Of a stretch of DNA of 37,160 nt, positions 18,198 to 25,090 are shown piece after piece. The position numbers and the translations under genes are program-made. Below the pieces are notes generated by a model. That model was not told the DNA's origin. It was given only the letters and a program-made list of their open reading frames with translations, and ran no database searches. Source of the DNA: an uncultured Pseudanabaenaceae cyanobacterium (GTDB taxonomy: Bacteria; Cyanobacteriota; Cyanobacteriia; PCC-9006; JAAUQQ01); the NCBI GenBank assembly GCA_938002085.1, contig CALLAT010000170.1, positions 1-37,160 of the forward strand. Direction: 5' to 3'. Numbering within the stretch: position 1 is the stretch's first letter; the number at the start of each line of letters is the position of its first letter.

Positions 18198-18815
18198 GGC
18201 GAGGAAGAGGAGGTTGAAATCCTGAGTATCTTGTCGAGCCTGATTAATACCTAGGGCATGTCACCCAAAGTCAAGCGGCTTCTATATCTATATTGTCAGC
18301 CGATGGAAGATTCCGCAGGGGCTGTGCCGAAATATCAACAGGGATCGCAAGCATACCGCCAAGAGAATGCCTTGAATGACCACCTCAATCTTCCAGAAAC
18401 GTCACAGAGAGAGGAGTTCTAACTCACAAGATTGCTCTGCAACATCTCGATACAAGGTCAAGAAGAAAGTCGATGACCCATGTAGCCGCAACAATTGACT
18501 CCCCAAATACTCGCCCCAAGTTCTGATCCTTATCCCAACAATAAATATTTCGACAAAGCCCTCCAAGCCAAAGCAACAAGGACTATCGTCAGCAAAGTGA
18601 GTTTCAAGCTCATTTTCAGTGGTTTAGAGCAAACACAAACTATCCGGGTTTCTTAGGGGAAACCTTGTAATTAGATAACGCAACTGAACGAGCTGAAACT
18701 TCACCATCAAAAGCTGACCCATCTACACAGATTGGGTGATCCTCCCTCTAGGCAGAAGCAAAAACATTTTGCTAGCCTGGTCCAGGAGACTTTTTATACT
18801 TAAAGACTTTCGAAT
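18198..18815. other. Long divergent intergenic region
   Basis: This region separates the DAHP synthase gene (-) from the FecR gene (+) and should hold both promoters. A 54-codon open frame at 18258-18422 (+) starts MSPKVKRLLYLYCQPME; it resembles nothing I know and has no ribosome-binding site, so it is not called. A TATACT at 18795-18800, about 16 bases before the FecR GTG, looks like a -10 box but has no convincing -35. Confidence 0.5.
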
Positions 18816-19637
18816 GTGCGTATTCTACATTCCCTGCCTCTAACTGCTCTTCTGCTGGCGACCCCGACCATTGCAGAGTCCCAACTGGCCAATGGCTGGA
18901 TGGAGATTCAACGAACCAGTGGCAAAGTCACGATTACTCAAAGTCCGCCTCGTGATGCCAAAGTGGGCGATCGCCTCAACAAGCCCGGCGACTCAATCGA
19001 AACAGCACGCAGCTCCACAGCCCTGCTTCGTCTAGACAGCGGAATGGGTTCCATTCAAGTCGCAGAAAATACCAAACTCCGCATCCAGAAACTCAGAAAG
19101 CTCTTGGATGGCTCTCGGGTTACAACGCTAGCAATCGAGAAGGGGCAAGTTCGCACAAAGGTACGGCGATTCACGAGTCCTCGAAGCAGCTTGAAAATCG
19201 TTTCTCCTGCGGGTATCGCAGCCGTACGAGGCACGGAATATGGCATCAGTGTGAGTGATGACGGCCGTATGGTAATTGCCACGGAATCGGGTCTCGTCGC
19301 AGCCAGTGCCCAGGGTGAAACCGTAGAACTGTCCCCAGGGTTTGGCTCTCGCATTCGAGAAGGGGAGCAACCTTCTCCGCCCCAGCTATTCGACAAGCTC
19401 TTAAAACTAAGCGTGGATAATGTCGAGATCAATGGCAGCCAACTCCACGTTAATGGCACAATTCACCCATTGAATACCCTGGCTATTGCTGGCGTAGAAG
19501 TTCCTCTCAAGGATGACGGCAGCTTTGAGGCGATCGTCGAAATTCCAAGTCTCAAAAGTCTGGCCCAAATTTCCATAGACGTGCGCAATCCCCTGGGAGA
19601 AGAGAAAGCCTATCCGTTGCTAACGGCATGGCGCTAA
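18816..19637 (+). CDS. FecR-domain exported protein
   Basis: A 273-residue protein with a short hydrophobic N-terminus (HSLPLTALLLATPTIAES) that looks like a signal peptide. A FecR-type domain follows: AKVGDRLNKPGDSIETARSSTALLRLDSG (about 48-76), then LAIEKGQVRTKVRR and the hallmark SPAGIAAVRGTEYGISVSDDG (about 130-150). The rest, from about 195, may be an Ig-like or beta-rich tail (ITNPL-like VNGTIHPLNTLAIAGVEV). In cyanobacteria such periplasmic FecR proteins often accompany CHASE2-domain sensors, but no such gene is in view here. The start codon is GTG at 18816; no Shine-Dalgarno sequence is visible. Confidence 0.8.
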   Translation: MRILHSLPLTALLLATPTIAESQLANGWMEIQRTSGKVTITQSPPRDAKVGDRLNKPGDSIETARSSTALLRLDSGMGSIQVAENTKLRIQKLRKLLDGSRVTTLAIEKGQVRTKVRRFTSPRSSLKIVSPAGIAAVRGTEYGISVSDDGRMVIATESGLVAASAQGETVELSPGFGSRIREGEQPSPPQLFDKLLKLSVDNVEINGSQLHVNGTIHPLNTLAIAGVEVPLKDDGSFEAIVEIPSLKSLAQISIDVRNPLGEEKAYPLLTAWR

Positions 19638-19682
19638 GCCTGGCTTCGAGCGATCGCCAGCCATGGCAATGGATTACCCACC

Positions 19683-20057
19683 TCAGAAAGGCTTCATCTC
19701 CAGCGAATCGCCTCCCGGTTCATCCAAATGCTCTGACACATCTCGATAAAGATTGACGATGTGATGGTCTTGTAACCGATAAATAACATTGCGCCCCTGC
19801 CGGGTGTAGCTCACTAAGCGCATATTGCGCAGCACCCGCAGCTGGTGCGACACCGCCGACTCACTCATTTCCACAAGCTTGGCTAAATCACCAACCCGCT
19901 GCTCCTCCAACGCTAAAGCTGAAATAATCCGCCAGCGATTGGGATCACCCAACACCGCAAAGAATTCCGCCATGCGCTGGGCCTTCTCCACAGAGAGTAA
20001 AGCACCAGCAGCCCCCGAGGCTGAAGCATCCGTCGCAGATTGATTTGCCATGGGCAT
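19683..20057 (-). CDS. smtB: SmtB-type zinc-responsive ArsR-family repressor
   Basis: This 124-residue winged-helix protein is close to SmtB/Zia[55 protein letters not shown] and [10 protein letters not shown]. These repressors bind an inverted repeat upstream of metallothionein or efflux genes and release DNA when zinc binds. The alpha-5 zinc ligands D97, H99, H110 and E113 are all present with the spacing of SmtB (D104, H106, H117, E120). The alpha-3N site is lost: the position of SmtB Cys61 is Arg54 and the protein contains no cysteine at all. Two start codons (20057 and 20051) are possible. The gene is divergent from smtA, 142 bp apart, with two operator-like sites between. Confidence 0.93.
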   Translation of the reverse strand: MPMANQSATDASASGAAGALLSVEKAQRMAEFFAVLGDPNRWRIISALALEEQRVGDLAKLVEMSESAVSHQLRVLRNMRLVSYTRQGRNVIYRLQDHHIVNLYRDVSEHLDEPGGDSLEMKPF

Positions 20058-20100
20058 TGAGCATTGTCGCTCATGTAAAACTGAGAACCATTTTCATCAT

Positions 20101-20123
20101 ACCTGAACAGTTATTCATGTGTT
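20101..20123. promoter_or_regulatory. SmtB operator-like site 1
   Basis: This imperfect palindrome contains TGAACAGTTATTCA (20104-20117), that is TGAA-N6-TTCA. It closely resembles the S1/S2 operator known for Synechococcus smtA (core TGAACAGTTATTCA). It sits about 77 bases before smtA and 44 before smtB, so it can control both divergent genes. Confidence 0.8.
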
Positions 20124-20130
20124 ATCGTCA

Positions 20131-20153
20131 AATACATGAACAACCATTCAGGC
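20131..20153. promoter_or_regulatory. SmtB operator-like site 2
   Basis: This second TGAA-N6-TTCA palindrome, TGAACAACCATTCA (20137-20150), has flanks AATACA and GGC similar to site 1. The two centres are about 33 bp (three helical turns) apart. That spacing would suit cooperative binding of two repressor dimers on one DNA face. Confidence 0.75.
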
Positions 20154-20199
20154 TTTCAGACAATAAAAGCGTTAGGAATGGCATTTACCAGGAGTCTCC

Positions 20200-20364
20200 A
20201 TGAGCAACGAAACAACAACCTGCGCCTGCACTAGCTGCAACTGCCAGGTCAACCTGTCCACCGGTCTACAAAAGAACGGCCAATACTATTGCTGTGAGTC
20301 CTGTGCCATTAGCCATGCTGATGGTAAGGGCTGTGGCTGTTCCGGATGTGGTTGCGGAAGCTAA
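20200..20364 (+). CDS. smtA: Bacterial metallothionein SmtA
   Basis: A 54-residue cysteine-rich protein that sequesters zinc and cadmium in the cytoplasm. Cysteines are at 8, 10, 13, 15, 31, 32, 35, 45, 47, 50 and 52, eleven in total. The single His39 aligns with zinc-ligand His40 of Synechococcus SmtA. The family marks CACTSCNCQV, NGQYYCCESCA and GKGCGCSGCGC are clear. Where PCC 7942 SmtA has His49, this protein has Cys47 (GCGCSGC), and Cys32 is also extra, so the metal cluster should be more sulfur-rich. GGAG (20191-20194) lies six bases before the ATG. The divergent smtB gene and the two operator sites indicate zinc-induced expression. Confidence 0.95.
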   Translation: MSNETTTCACTSCNCQVNLSTGLQKNGQYYCCESCAISHADGKGCGCSGCGCGS

Positions 20365-20864
20365 GTACCCTTTCAAGATCCCCCCACTGGCGAGATGGCC
20401 TTGCTTGCTTTGACATCTCGCTAGTCAAGCTCCAGGCTAGAGATAGAAGCGTTTTCGCAACGATACTCAGAGAAGATGCCAAAGCAACTATGAAGCCAAG
20501 TTTCTTCTCTCAAGCTAAGCATCATCTAGGGCTTCAATCAACCTGAGTTCGACAAATTTAAGGCTGGCTTGGCCCTGCCGCCGTGAGCTAAAGTTCACGA
20601 CTCAAAGCTCAAGTCCGTTAAAACGGACTGAACAGCCCACCGGCGAGGGTTGCAGCCCACTAAAATGGGCTTTCGCTCTTAGGCTGGGAATTTATTCCTA
20701 GCTTGCTTCGCAAGTGCTTGTTTGAGCTGTCGAACTCCGGTTGACTCAACTCTTATTTGCCTTGCCATCAACAGGCAGTGACCTAAGACGCACAAGCGAT
20801 CTGTCATCTTCTTCTTTGCCGACCCAGACCGCTTGGAATTGGTTTCATCCTCCGACTTCAATAT
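20365..20864. other. Intergenic region with several hairpins
   Basis: No gene is supported here. An 8-bp stem, GCGAGATG (20390-20397) with CATCTCGC (20414-20421), lies 26 bases after smtA and may end its transcript. The hairpin cluster at 20582-20671 is listed separately. A 60-codon open frame on the minus strand just after the DUF362 gene has only a TTG start and no recognisable features. Confidence 0.5.
20582..20671. repeat. Cluster of small hairpins, likely an intergenic repeat unit
   Basis: In 90 bp there are three stems: an imperfect CGTGAG/TTCACG (20582-20599); a perfect AGTCCGTT-AA-AACGGACT (20612-20629); and AGCCCA/TGGGCT (20654-20671), which is followed by TTTCGCTCTT. CAGCCCAC occurs twice, 20 bp apart (20633 and 20653). 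I have the impression that similar 'AGTCCGTTTTAACGGACT ... AGCCCATTTTAGTGGGCT' units are dispersed in cyanobacterial genomes. The last stem could also act as a terminator. Confidence 0.5.
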
Positions 20865-21827
20865 TTACTTCGCATAAACTTTCATGGGCTCTTTGATAAA
20901 GCGAATGTAGAGGTGCTTAAACGTCGACTTGAGCACCCGCGGAGCGCCAAAATCAATCGGCATCAAGTTACTGGGCAGAAGCCAATCCTCAATGCGCAGC
21001 TCCTCGGAATGCAGGGCGACAAAATCAATTGCATCCAGGTCTGAACAAAGCCCCAAGCGCTGAGATACAGCCACCGTCGGCACCGTTTCAGGGTCAACTT
21101 GCAGTACATCCACCATGGCCCGGTCCAAGGCAAATACATCCGCTGAAGCGCCCAGAACGCCTAGCTCACGAGGCTCACCGCCACTCGGACCATTGCCTTC
21201 GTGGCCAATGATGCCATCAATAATCGTTAGGTCTGGATTAATGGCGCGGGCTGTTTCCACCAGCATTTCACCGAAGCGATCGCGATCCTTTCCCGCTTCC
21301 ATATGCCACCAAGCCTTCATTTTGCCCGGCACACAGCCAAACAAATTCTTTGCTCCCAAGGTCATCGTCAACTGCGTATGGGACTTAACCTTCGGAATAT
21401 TGATAACAACATCCGCTTCCATCGCTTCCTTACTAAGGCGTAAATTGTTGAAATTCTCCGATTCCGTGTCGTAGCGTTTACCGCGAAATTCAACAATGGG
21501 AATGTCTAATTCTTCCAACAGCGGACCATAACCATTGGCTTCAGCAACGCCCCTAGCACTGCCAAATGCTGGACTGTCTCCCAGAAACGGCTTGCCCCCT
21601 GCCGCAATCACCTGACGAGCGATCGCCGCCACCAATTCAATCCGCGTCACACATTCCTTCGTTGGGCGCGATCCCGTCAGCAAATTAGGTTTCAGCAACA
21701 CCCGTTGCCCCGGCTTAACAAAGGTTTCCATGCCACCCAAAGGCGCTAGAACCTCCGTAACAGACTGTTCCAACGGTTGCTGTTCATAGGATCTGGCACG
21801 AATCAGGCTAACGGAAGGAGTCGCCAT
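20865..21827 (-). CDS. DUF362-domain protein
   Basis: A 320-residue protein of the DUF362 family. Landmarks are VKPGQRVLLKPNLLTG (about 38-53), ARGVAEANGYGPLLEEL, EADVVINIPKVKSHTQLTMTLGAKNLFGCVPG (the strongest family signature, around 155-187), and DLTIIDGIIGHEGNGPSGGEPRELGVLGAS. The biochemical function of the family is unsettled; some members carry extra ferredoxin domains, but no CxxCxxC cluster is present here. The start at 21827 (MATPSVSLIRARSYEQ) is chosen because the longer frame upstream reads as random sequence. It is divergent from the YkgJ-like gene with 187 bp between. Confidence 0.85.
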   Translation of the reverse strand: MATPSVSLIRARSYEQQPLEQSVTEVLAPLGGMETFVKPGQRVLLKPNLLTGSRPTKECVTRIELVAAIARQVIAAGGKPFLGDSPAFGSARGVAEANGYGPLLEELDIPIVEFRGKRYDTESENFNNLRLSKEAMEADVVINIPKVKSHTQLTMTLGAKNLFGCVPGKMKAWWHMEAGKDRDRFGEMLVETARAINPDLTIIDGIIGHEGNGPSGGEPRELGVLGASADVFALDRAMVDVLQVDPETVPTVAVSQRLGLCSDLDAIDFVALHSEELRIEDWLLPSNLMPIDFGAPRVLKSTFKHLYIRFIKEPMKVYAK

Positions 21828-22014
21828 AGCTTGGGAAAGAATTGATGTGGCCTCCCCAGTGTAGCCGAGGGACTCGAAGCCCTGCGTCGTCTTTATCACG
21901 GGTTCTAACCCGGCAATAGAAAAGAGCAAACCGAGCCGGAGTTCAGTCCCCGCAACCCGATAAAATACAACAGTTCCACGTTCCGAGCGGCAGCATTGGA
22001 TTGCCGAGGCATCA

Positions 22015-22431
22015 ATGATTACTTGGCAATGCGTCAGCAATTGCGGGGCCTGCTGCAACCTCGACCCCAAAGACCGCCCCGATCTCGACCAATACCTCAG
22101 CCCCGAAAACCTGGCCCTCTACAAAACCATGGTGGGGGAAGATGGCTGGTGCATTAACTACAACAAGGAAAAGCGTAACTGCAATATCTACGACGATCGC
22201 CCCAGTTTTTGCCGCGTCCAAGCTGACACCTTCCAGGCCATGTTTGATATCGATCCCGAAGAGCTGGATGAGTTTGCAATCGACTGCTGTACCCAACAAA
22301 TCGGTGGCGTCTACGGTAACAAAAGCCCTGAAATGGAGCAGTTTGATAATGCCATTAACGGCGTTCTCATCGAACTCACCTCAGAAGAAGATATCAACAG
22401 TCAATTGGATAATCGTAATGACCGACCCTAG
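22015..22431 (+). CDS. YkgJ-family cysteine-cluster protein
   Basis: A 138-residue protein of the YkgJ/CxxCxxCC family, thought to chelate zinc or iron. Cysteines occur at 6, 10, 13 and 14 (CVSNCGACC), 46 (GEDGWCINYN), 56, 66 (PSFCRVQ) and 91-92 (IDCC). The order, C-x3-C-x2-CC ... W-C ... C-x-IYDxRPxxCR, is the family pattern. It lies 96 bp before two UPF0016 transporter genes on the same strand, so all three may be co-transcribed. A role in metal handling or delivery for that transporter is an inference from position. ATG at 22015 is the natural start. Confidence 0.85.
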   Translation: MITWQCVSNCGACCNLDPKDRPDLDQYLSPENLALYKTMVGEDGWCINYNKEKRNCNIYDDRPSFCRVQADTFQAMFDIDPEELDEFAIDCCTQQIGGVYGNKSPEMEQFDNAINGVLIELTSEEDINSQLDNRNDRP

Positions 22432-22527
22432 GCGAAGCGTTAAAGCAACGCCTATGATAGGCAATAATGAATAGATTATGAAATTACGCAATCTAGCTGC
22501 GTAACTTGAACCACTCGCCCTATTGCC

Positions 22528-22974
22528 GTGACCCCTGCCGCCTCTCCCGAAGACCAAGCGATTGAAACCAAGGCCGCACCAGAGAATGCGGGTGATGATG
22601 CCTCAGCTGAGACTAGCAACGCAGCGATCGCCCATGAATCCAGCGCCACACCAACTGCCAACGATAACTCAACGGATTCGACTGGGCTAAAAGGCTGGTG
22701 GAAAGTCTTTGCTTCCACTTACGTCACGATTTTTCTCGCAGAAATTGGCGATAAAACCCAAGTGACGACCCTCCTGATGAGTGCCGAGTCCCATAAACCC
22801 TGGATGGTTTTTGCTGGCGCAGGCACAGCCCTAGTTTGCACCAGCTTGTTGGGCGTCTTATTGGGCCGCTGGCTGGCAACTCGCCTCAAGCCTCGAACCC
22901 TAGAAGTGGGTGCTGGCATAACCCTACTCATCATCACCATCGGCCTCGGCTGGGATATTTTCCAAGGCCTCTAA
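22528..22974 (+). CDS. UPF0016/GDT1-family half-size cation exchanger subunit (Hmx-like), first half
   Basis: A 148-residue protein with an acidic, Ala/Thr-rich N-terminal stretch (1-52) and three membrane helices. The family motif ExGDKT is at 72-77 (FLAEIGDKTQVTTLL). Full-length UPF0016 proteins (human TMEM165, yeast Gdt1, cyanobacterial Mnx) carry two such motifs facing opposite ways and export Mn2+ or Ca2+ against protons. In Synechocystis, two single-motif proteins called Hmx1 and Hmx2 work as a heterodimer at the plasma membrane. This gene and the next have that arrangement. The start is a GTG at 22528. The charged N-terminal extension looks disordered and is not part of the transport fold. 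Confidence 0.85.
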   Translation: MTPAASPEDQAIETKAAPENAGDDASAETSNAAIAHESSATPTANDNSTDSTGLKGWWKVFASTYVTIFLAEIGDKTQVTTLLMSAESHKPWMVFAGAGTALVCTSLLGVLLGRWLATRLKPRTLEVGAGITLLIITIGLGWDIFQGL

Positions 22975-23063
22975 ATGTTAAGTGAGCAAAAGCTTACTAT
23001 CCCCCTTTAATAACAGAAGCTCCAACCCAGCTTCTGCCCCTTAACTATCAACGGAACATCACG

Positions 23064-23366
23064 ATGGATTGGAGCTTAATCGGACTGAGTTTTGCAGCGG
23101 TATTTCTCTCAGAACTAGGGGATAAAAGCCAAGTTGCAGCGATCGCCCTAGGCGGAAGCTCCAAATATCCCAAAGCCGTATTCTTCGGCACCGCAGCTGC
23201 ATTACTGACGGCGAGTCTTATCGGTGTCCTGATTGGCGAAGGAACCGCCACGCTATTTCCTCCGCAAGCGGTGAAAAGCGTGGCGGCCCTTGGCTTTCTG
23301 ATTATGGGACTACGCTTACTACTGCTTGGCGACGGGGAAGACGACACCACTGAGGCGACGGATTAG
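23064..23366 (+). CDS. UPF0016/GDT1-family half-size cation exchanger subunit (Hmx-like), second half
   Basis: A 100-residue protein of three membrane helices with the single motif ELGDKS at 17-22 (FLSELGDKSQVAAIALG). It is the smaller partner of the preceding UPF0016 protein, 89 bp downstream on the same strand. Together they would supply the two ion-binding motifs of one antiporter, probably for manganese, which cyanobacteria must export to avoid excess. The last 48 bases overlap the 3' end of a convergent membrane-protein gene. Which ion is moved cannot be read from sequence alone. Confidence 0.88.
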   Translation: MDWSLIGLSFAAVFLSELGDKSQVAAIALGGSSKYPKAVFFGTAAALLTASLIGVLIGEGTATLFPPQAVKSVAALGFLIMGLRLLLLGDGEDDTTEATD

Positions 23367-23846
23367 CAGCACTAGAACCGTAAGCTTAATCACCTCCAAG
23401 CCCCAATATTCAGCTTGGAGAACGTTCATGGCGCGAGTGACTTCCACGAGCTGACTGCCATCAATGGACAACACCAGCGCACTCATGGCGGGGGTTAGGC
23501 AATAGGTGTAGAACAGGGCGATTGTCATCAAGGTCAATCCCTGGATGACCGTTGCTGCGCGGCTATAAGCCTGCAAAGCCCCCTCACTCAGCAGCGCCAA
23601 CAATCCAGTCAAGACGACTGCACCGGCCAGAATTTCAGCGTGATTGAAGATCCCAAAGAGAACATATCCCGCCCCTGCAAAATCAGTACTGGTCATCATG
23701 CCAGTCAGATACAGAGATGGCATCACAACAAAATCGAGGACCATTGTTGCCCCGAGCCAGGCCAACAGTAAAAAGAGAAGATTCGGCGTCCAGGATGATT
23801 GCCCCACTCGGGAAAACTGACTGGACTGGGGAAACTGAATTTGCAT
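23319..23846 (-). CDS. Small four-helix membrane protein, unknown function
   Basis: A 175-residue protein with four hydrophobic segments (about 18-40, 60-85, 95-125 and 150-168). The sequence MVLDFVVMPSLYLTGMMTSTDFAGAGYVLFGIFNHAEI has the 'D-F-V-V-x-P-x-L' and 'FxxFNHxE' flavour of DUF4149-like membrane proteins, but I am not certain of the family. The start at 23846 (MQIQFPQSSQ) is preferred over the 5' extension from 23891. Its last 48 bases overlap the second UPF0016 gene tail to tail, which argues against strong simultaneous expression of both. No partner is evident. Confidence 0.7.
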   Translation of the reverse strand: MQIQFPQSSQFSRVGQSSWTPNLLFLLLAWLGATMVLDFVVMPSLYLTGMMTSTDFAGAGYVLFGIFNHAEILAGAVVLTGLLALLSEGALQAYSRAATVIQGLTLMTIALFYTYCLTPAMSALVLSIDGSQLVEVTRAMNVLQAEYWGLEVIKLTVLVLLIRRLSGVVFPVAKQ

Positions 23847-24430
23847 TGTCGCTATCGCCTCTGGATACAAGCAAGGTAAAGTCCTAGCCAAAGTGGCCCC
23901 ATGGCCCTAGGAAGATGCCAGTCACAATCCGATTACTTTGCTTCGGACAAAGGCAGACTGCATCAATAGACCAAGCTTAACCAGTCCCACAGCGACTGCG
24001 TGTCAAGTCTTTTGAAGAGGACCTTACTGTTTGTTGCGCTGGGCCTCCTCCGCCAAATGCAGAGCCTCTTTTGGGTAGCTCGATTTTTGATGCGCATCCC
24101 AAATCCTAAACCTCCCAATATGCTGAGGGAATGTTCTGAGGGAAGCTGAGATGGCGTTGATTGGGCCCGGATTCCCAGGGTGAGTTTGTTCTAGAAAGAA
24201 CTTAGAAAGTTTTTGAGCCAGGCATTTAGCAGCAATCAAAGCCTGTGATGCACCAGCTAAGGAATGAAATCCCAGCATGTTTTAGCTGACTGGAATCTCA
24301 ACTTTGACGCCTGGCTGAACTCTCAAACGACCTCTAAAAGTAATGGGTCTCTCCTTAACGCAAGGAGAGACCCATTAACAAACGCTCAAGAGACTCTTGG
24401 CAAACTTAGAGCTCACCAGGCGCGATCGCT
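23847..24430. other. Intergenic region without a confident gene
   Basis: An 84-codon open frame on the minus strand (24024-24278, MLGFHSLAGASQALIAAKCLAQ) has an ATG, but no recognisable domain or ribosome-binding site, so it is only noted. CAAACGACCTCTA at 24324-24336 matches the end of the MITE-like element at 5.8 kb. A terminator hairpin lies at 24341-24377. Confidence 0.45.
24341..24377 (-). terminator. Terminator of the cyAbrB gene
   Basis: Perfect 16-bp arms (24341-24356 and 24362-24377) with core TGGGTCTCTCCTT/AAGGAGAGACCCA enclose a 5-nt loop. Reading on the minus strand, CTTTTAG follows. It lies 54 bases after the stop of the cyAbrB gene. Confidence 0.8.
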
Positions 24431-25090
24431 CTAGTCTTCTGCAGGCTCACCACCATCCAATTGAGTCAATTTGATATGCTTACGGCCCAACGTAATTTGG
24501 AACTCATCACCAGGCTGCAAGTCCATCTGCTTCGTGTAAGCAGCACCAATCAAAAGATTGCCATTGGACTGAACCGTAATGCGATAGCTCGCACTACGAC
24601 CACCTCGACCACTGGCATCGCCCTTCTTACCATCAAGGTCAATACCTTCTGCTTCGATCAAGGCATTGTAGAACTTCATCAAATTGACGCGTTCACTGCC
24701 ACTCTTGGTCGTTGCAGAGTAACCACAAACCTTGGCTTTCTCTTCCTTACTCATATTGCCCAGCTCTTTCACCTTCTTCAGGAGAGCCTCACCGGACAAA
24801 GGAGCATCCCCCGTGGAAGCAGCAGCAACTTTAGCCTTCGCTTTAGAAGCGGCAGCTTTAGTCGTCTTAGTTGTCTTTGCAGCCTTTGTGGTCTTAGTTG
24901 TCTTTGCAGCCTTAGCCGTCGTGGCCTTAGCTGTTTTAGTCGCAGTTGCTTTGGGAGCAGCCTTAGCTTTAGTCGTAGCTGCTGGTTTCTTAGCAGCACC
25001 TTTTTTGACAGACTTTGCTGCCGCAGTACGACTGGAAACTTTACGAGTACTCTTCACTGCGGTCTTGGTTTCGGTTTTCTTTCTAGCCAT
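24431..25090 (-). CDS. cyAbrB-family transcriptional regulator with a histone-H1-like N-terminal tail
   Basis: The 219-residue protein has two parts. Residues about 98-219 are a cyanobacterial AbrB-like domain: SGEALLKKVKELGNMSKEEKAKVCGY, SERVNLMKFYNALIEAEGIDLD, GRGGRSASYRITVQSNGNLLIGAAYTKQM, then LQPGDEFQITLGRKHIKL. These regulators bind DNA broadly and influence carbon/nitrogen balance genes. Residues 1-95 consist almost only of Lys, Ala and Thr with some Ser, Pro and Arg, including the tandem repeat AAKTTKTTK (62-70 and 71-79), and resemble the tail of eukaryotic histone H1. cyAbrB proteins usually have only a short N-terminal extension. Which of the two cyAbrB paralogues this is cannot be decided. 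A terminator follows and a long non-coding region precedes. Confidence 0.9.
   Translation of the reverse strand: MARKKTETKTAVKSTRKVSSRTAAAKSVKKGAAKKPAATTKAKAAPKATATKTAKATTAKAAKTTKTTKAAKTTKTTKAAASKAKAKVAAASTGDAPLSGEALLKKVKELGNMSKEEKAKVCGYSATTKSGSERVNLMKFYNALIEAEGIDLDGKKGDASGRGGRSASYRITVQSNGNLLIGAAYTKQMDLQPGDEFQITLGRKHIKLTQLDGGEPAED

Noticed and set aside
18258..18422. 54-codon plus-strand frame MSPKVKRLLYLYCQPME...
   Set aside because: No similarity known to me and no Shine-Dalgarno sequence; open frames of this length occur by chance.
20679..20861. 60-codon minus-strand frame directly after the DUF362 gene
   Set aside because: Only a TTG start, no recognisable motif, and it enters a hairpin-rich repeat.
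24024..24278. 84-codon minus-strand frame
   Set aside because: It has an ATG but no ribosome-binding site, recognisable domain or conserved context that I can see; kept only as a note in the intergenic entry.
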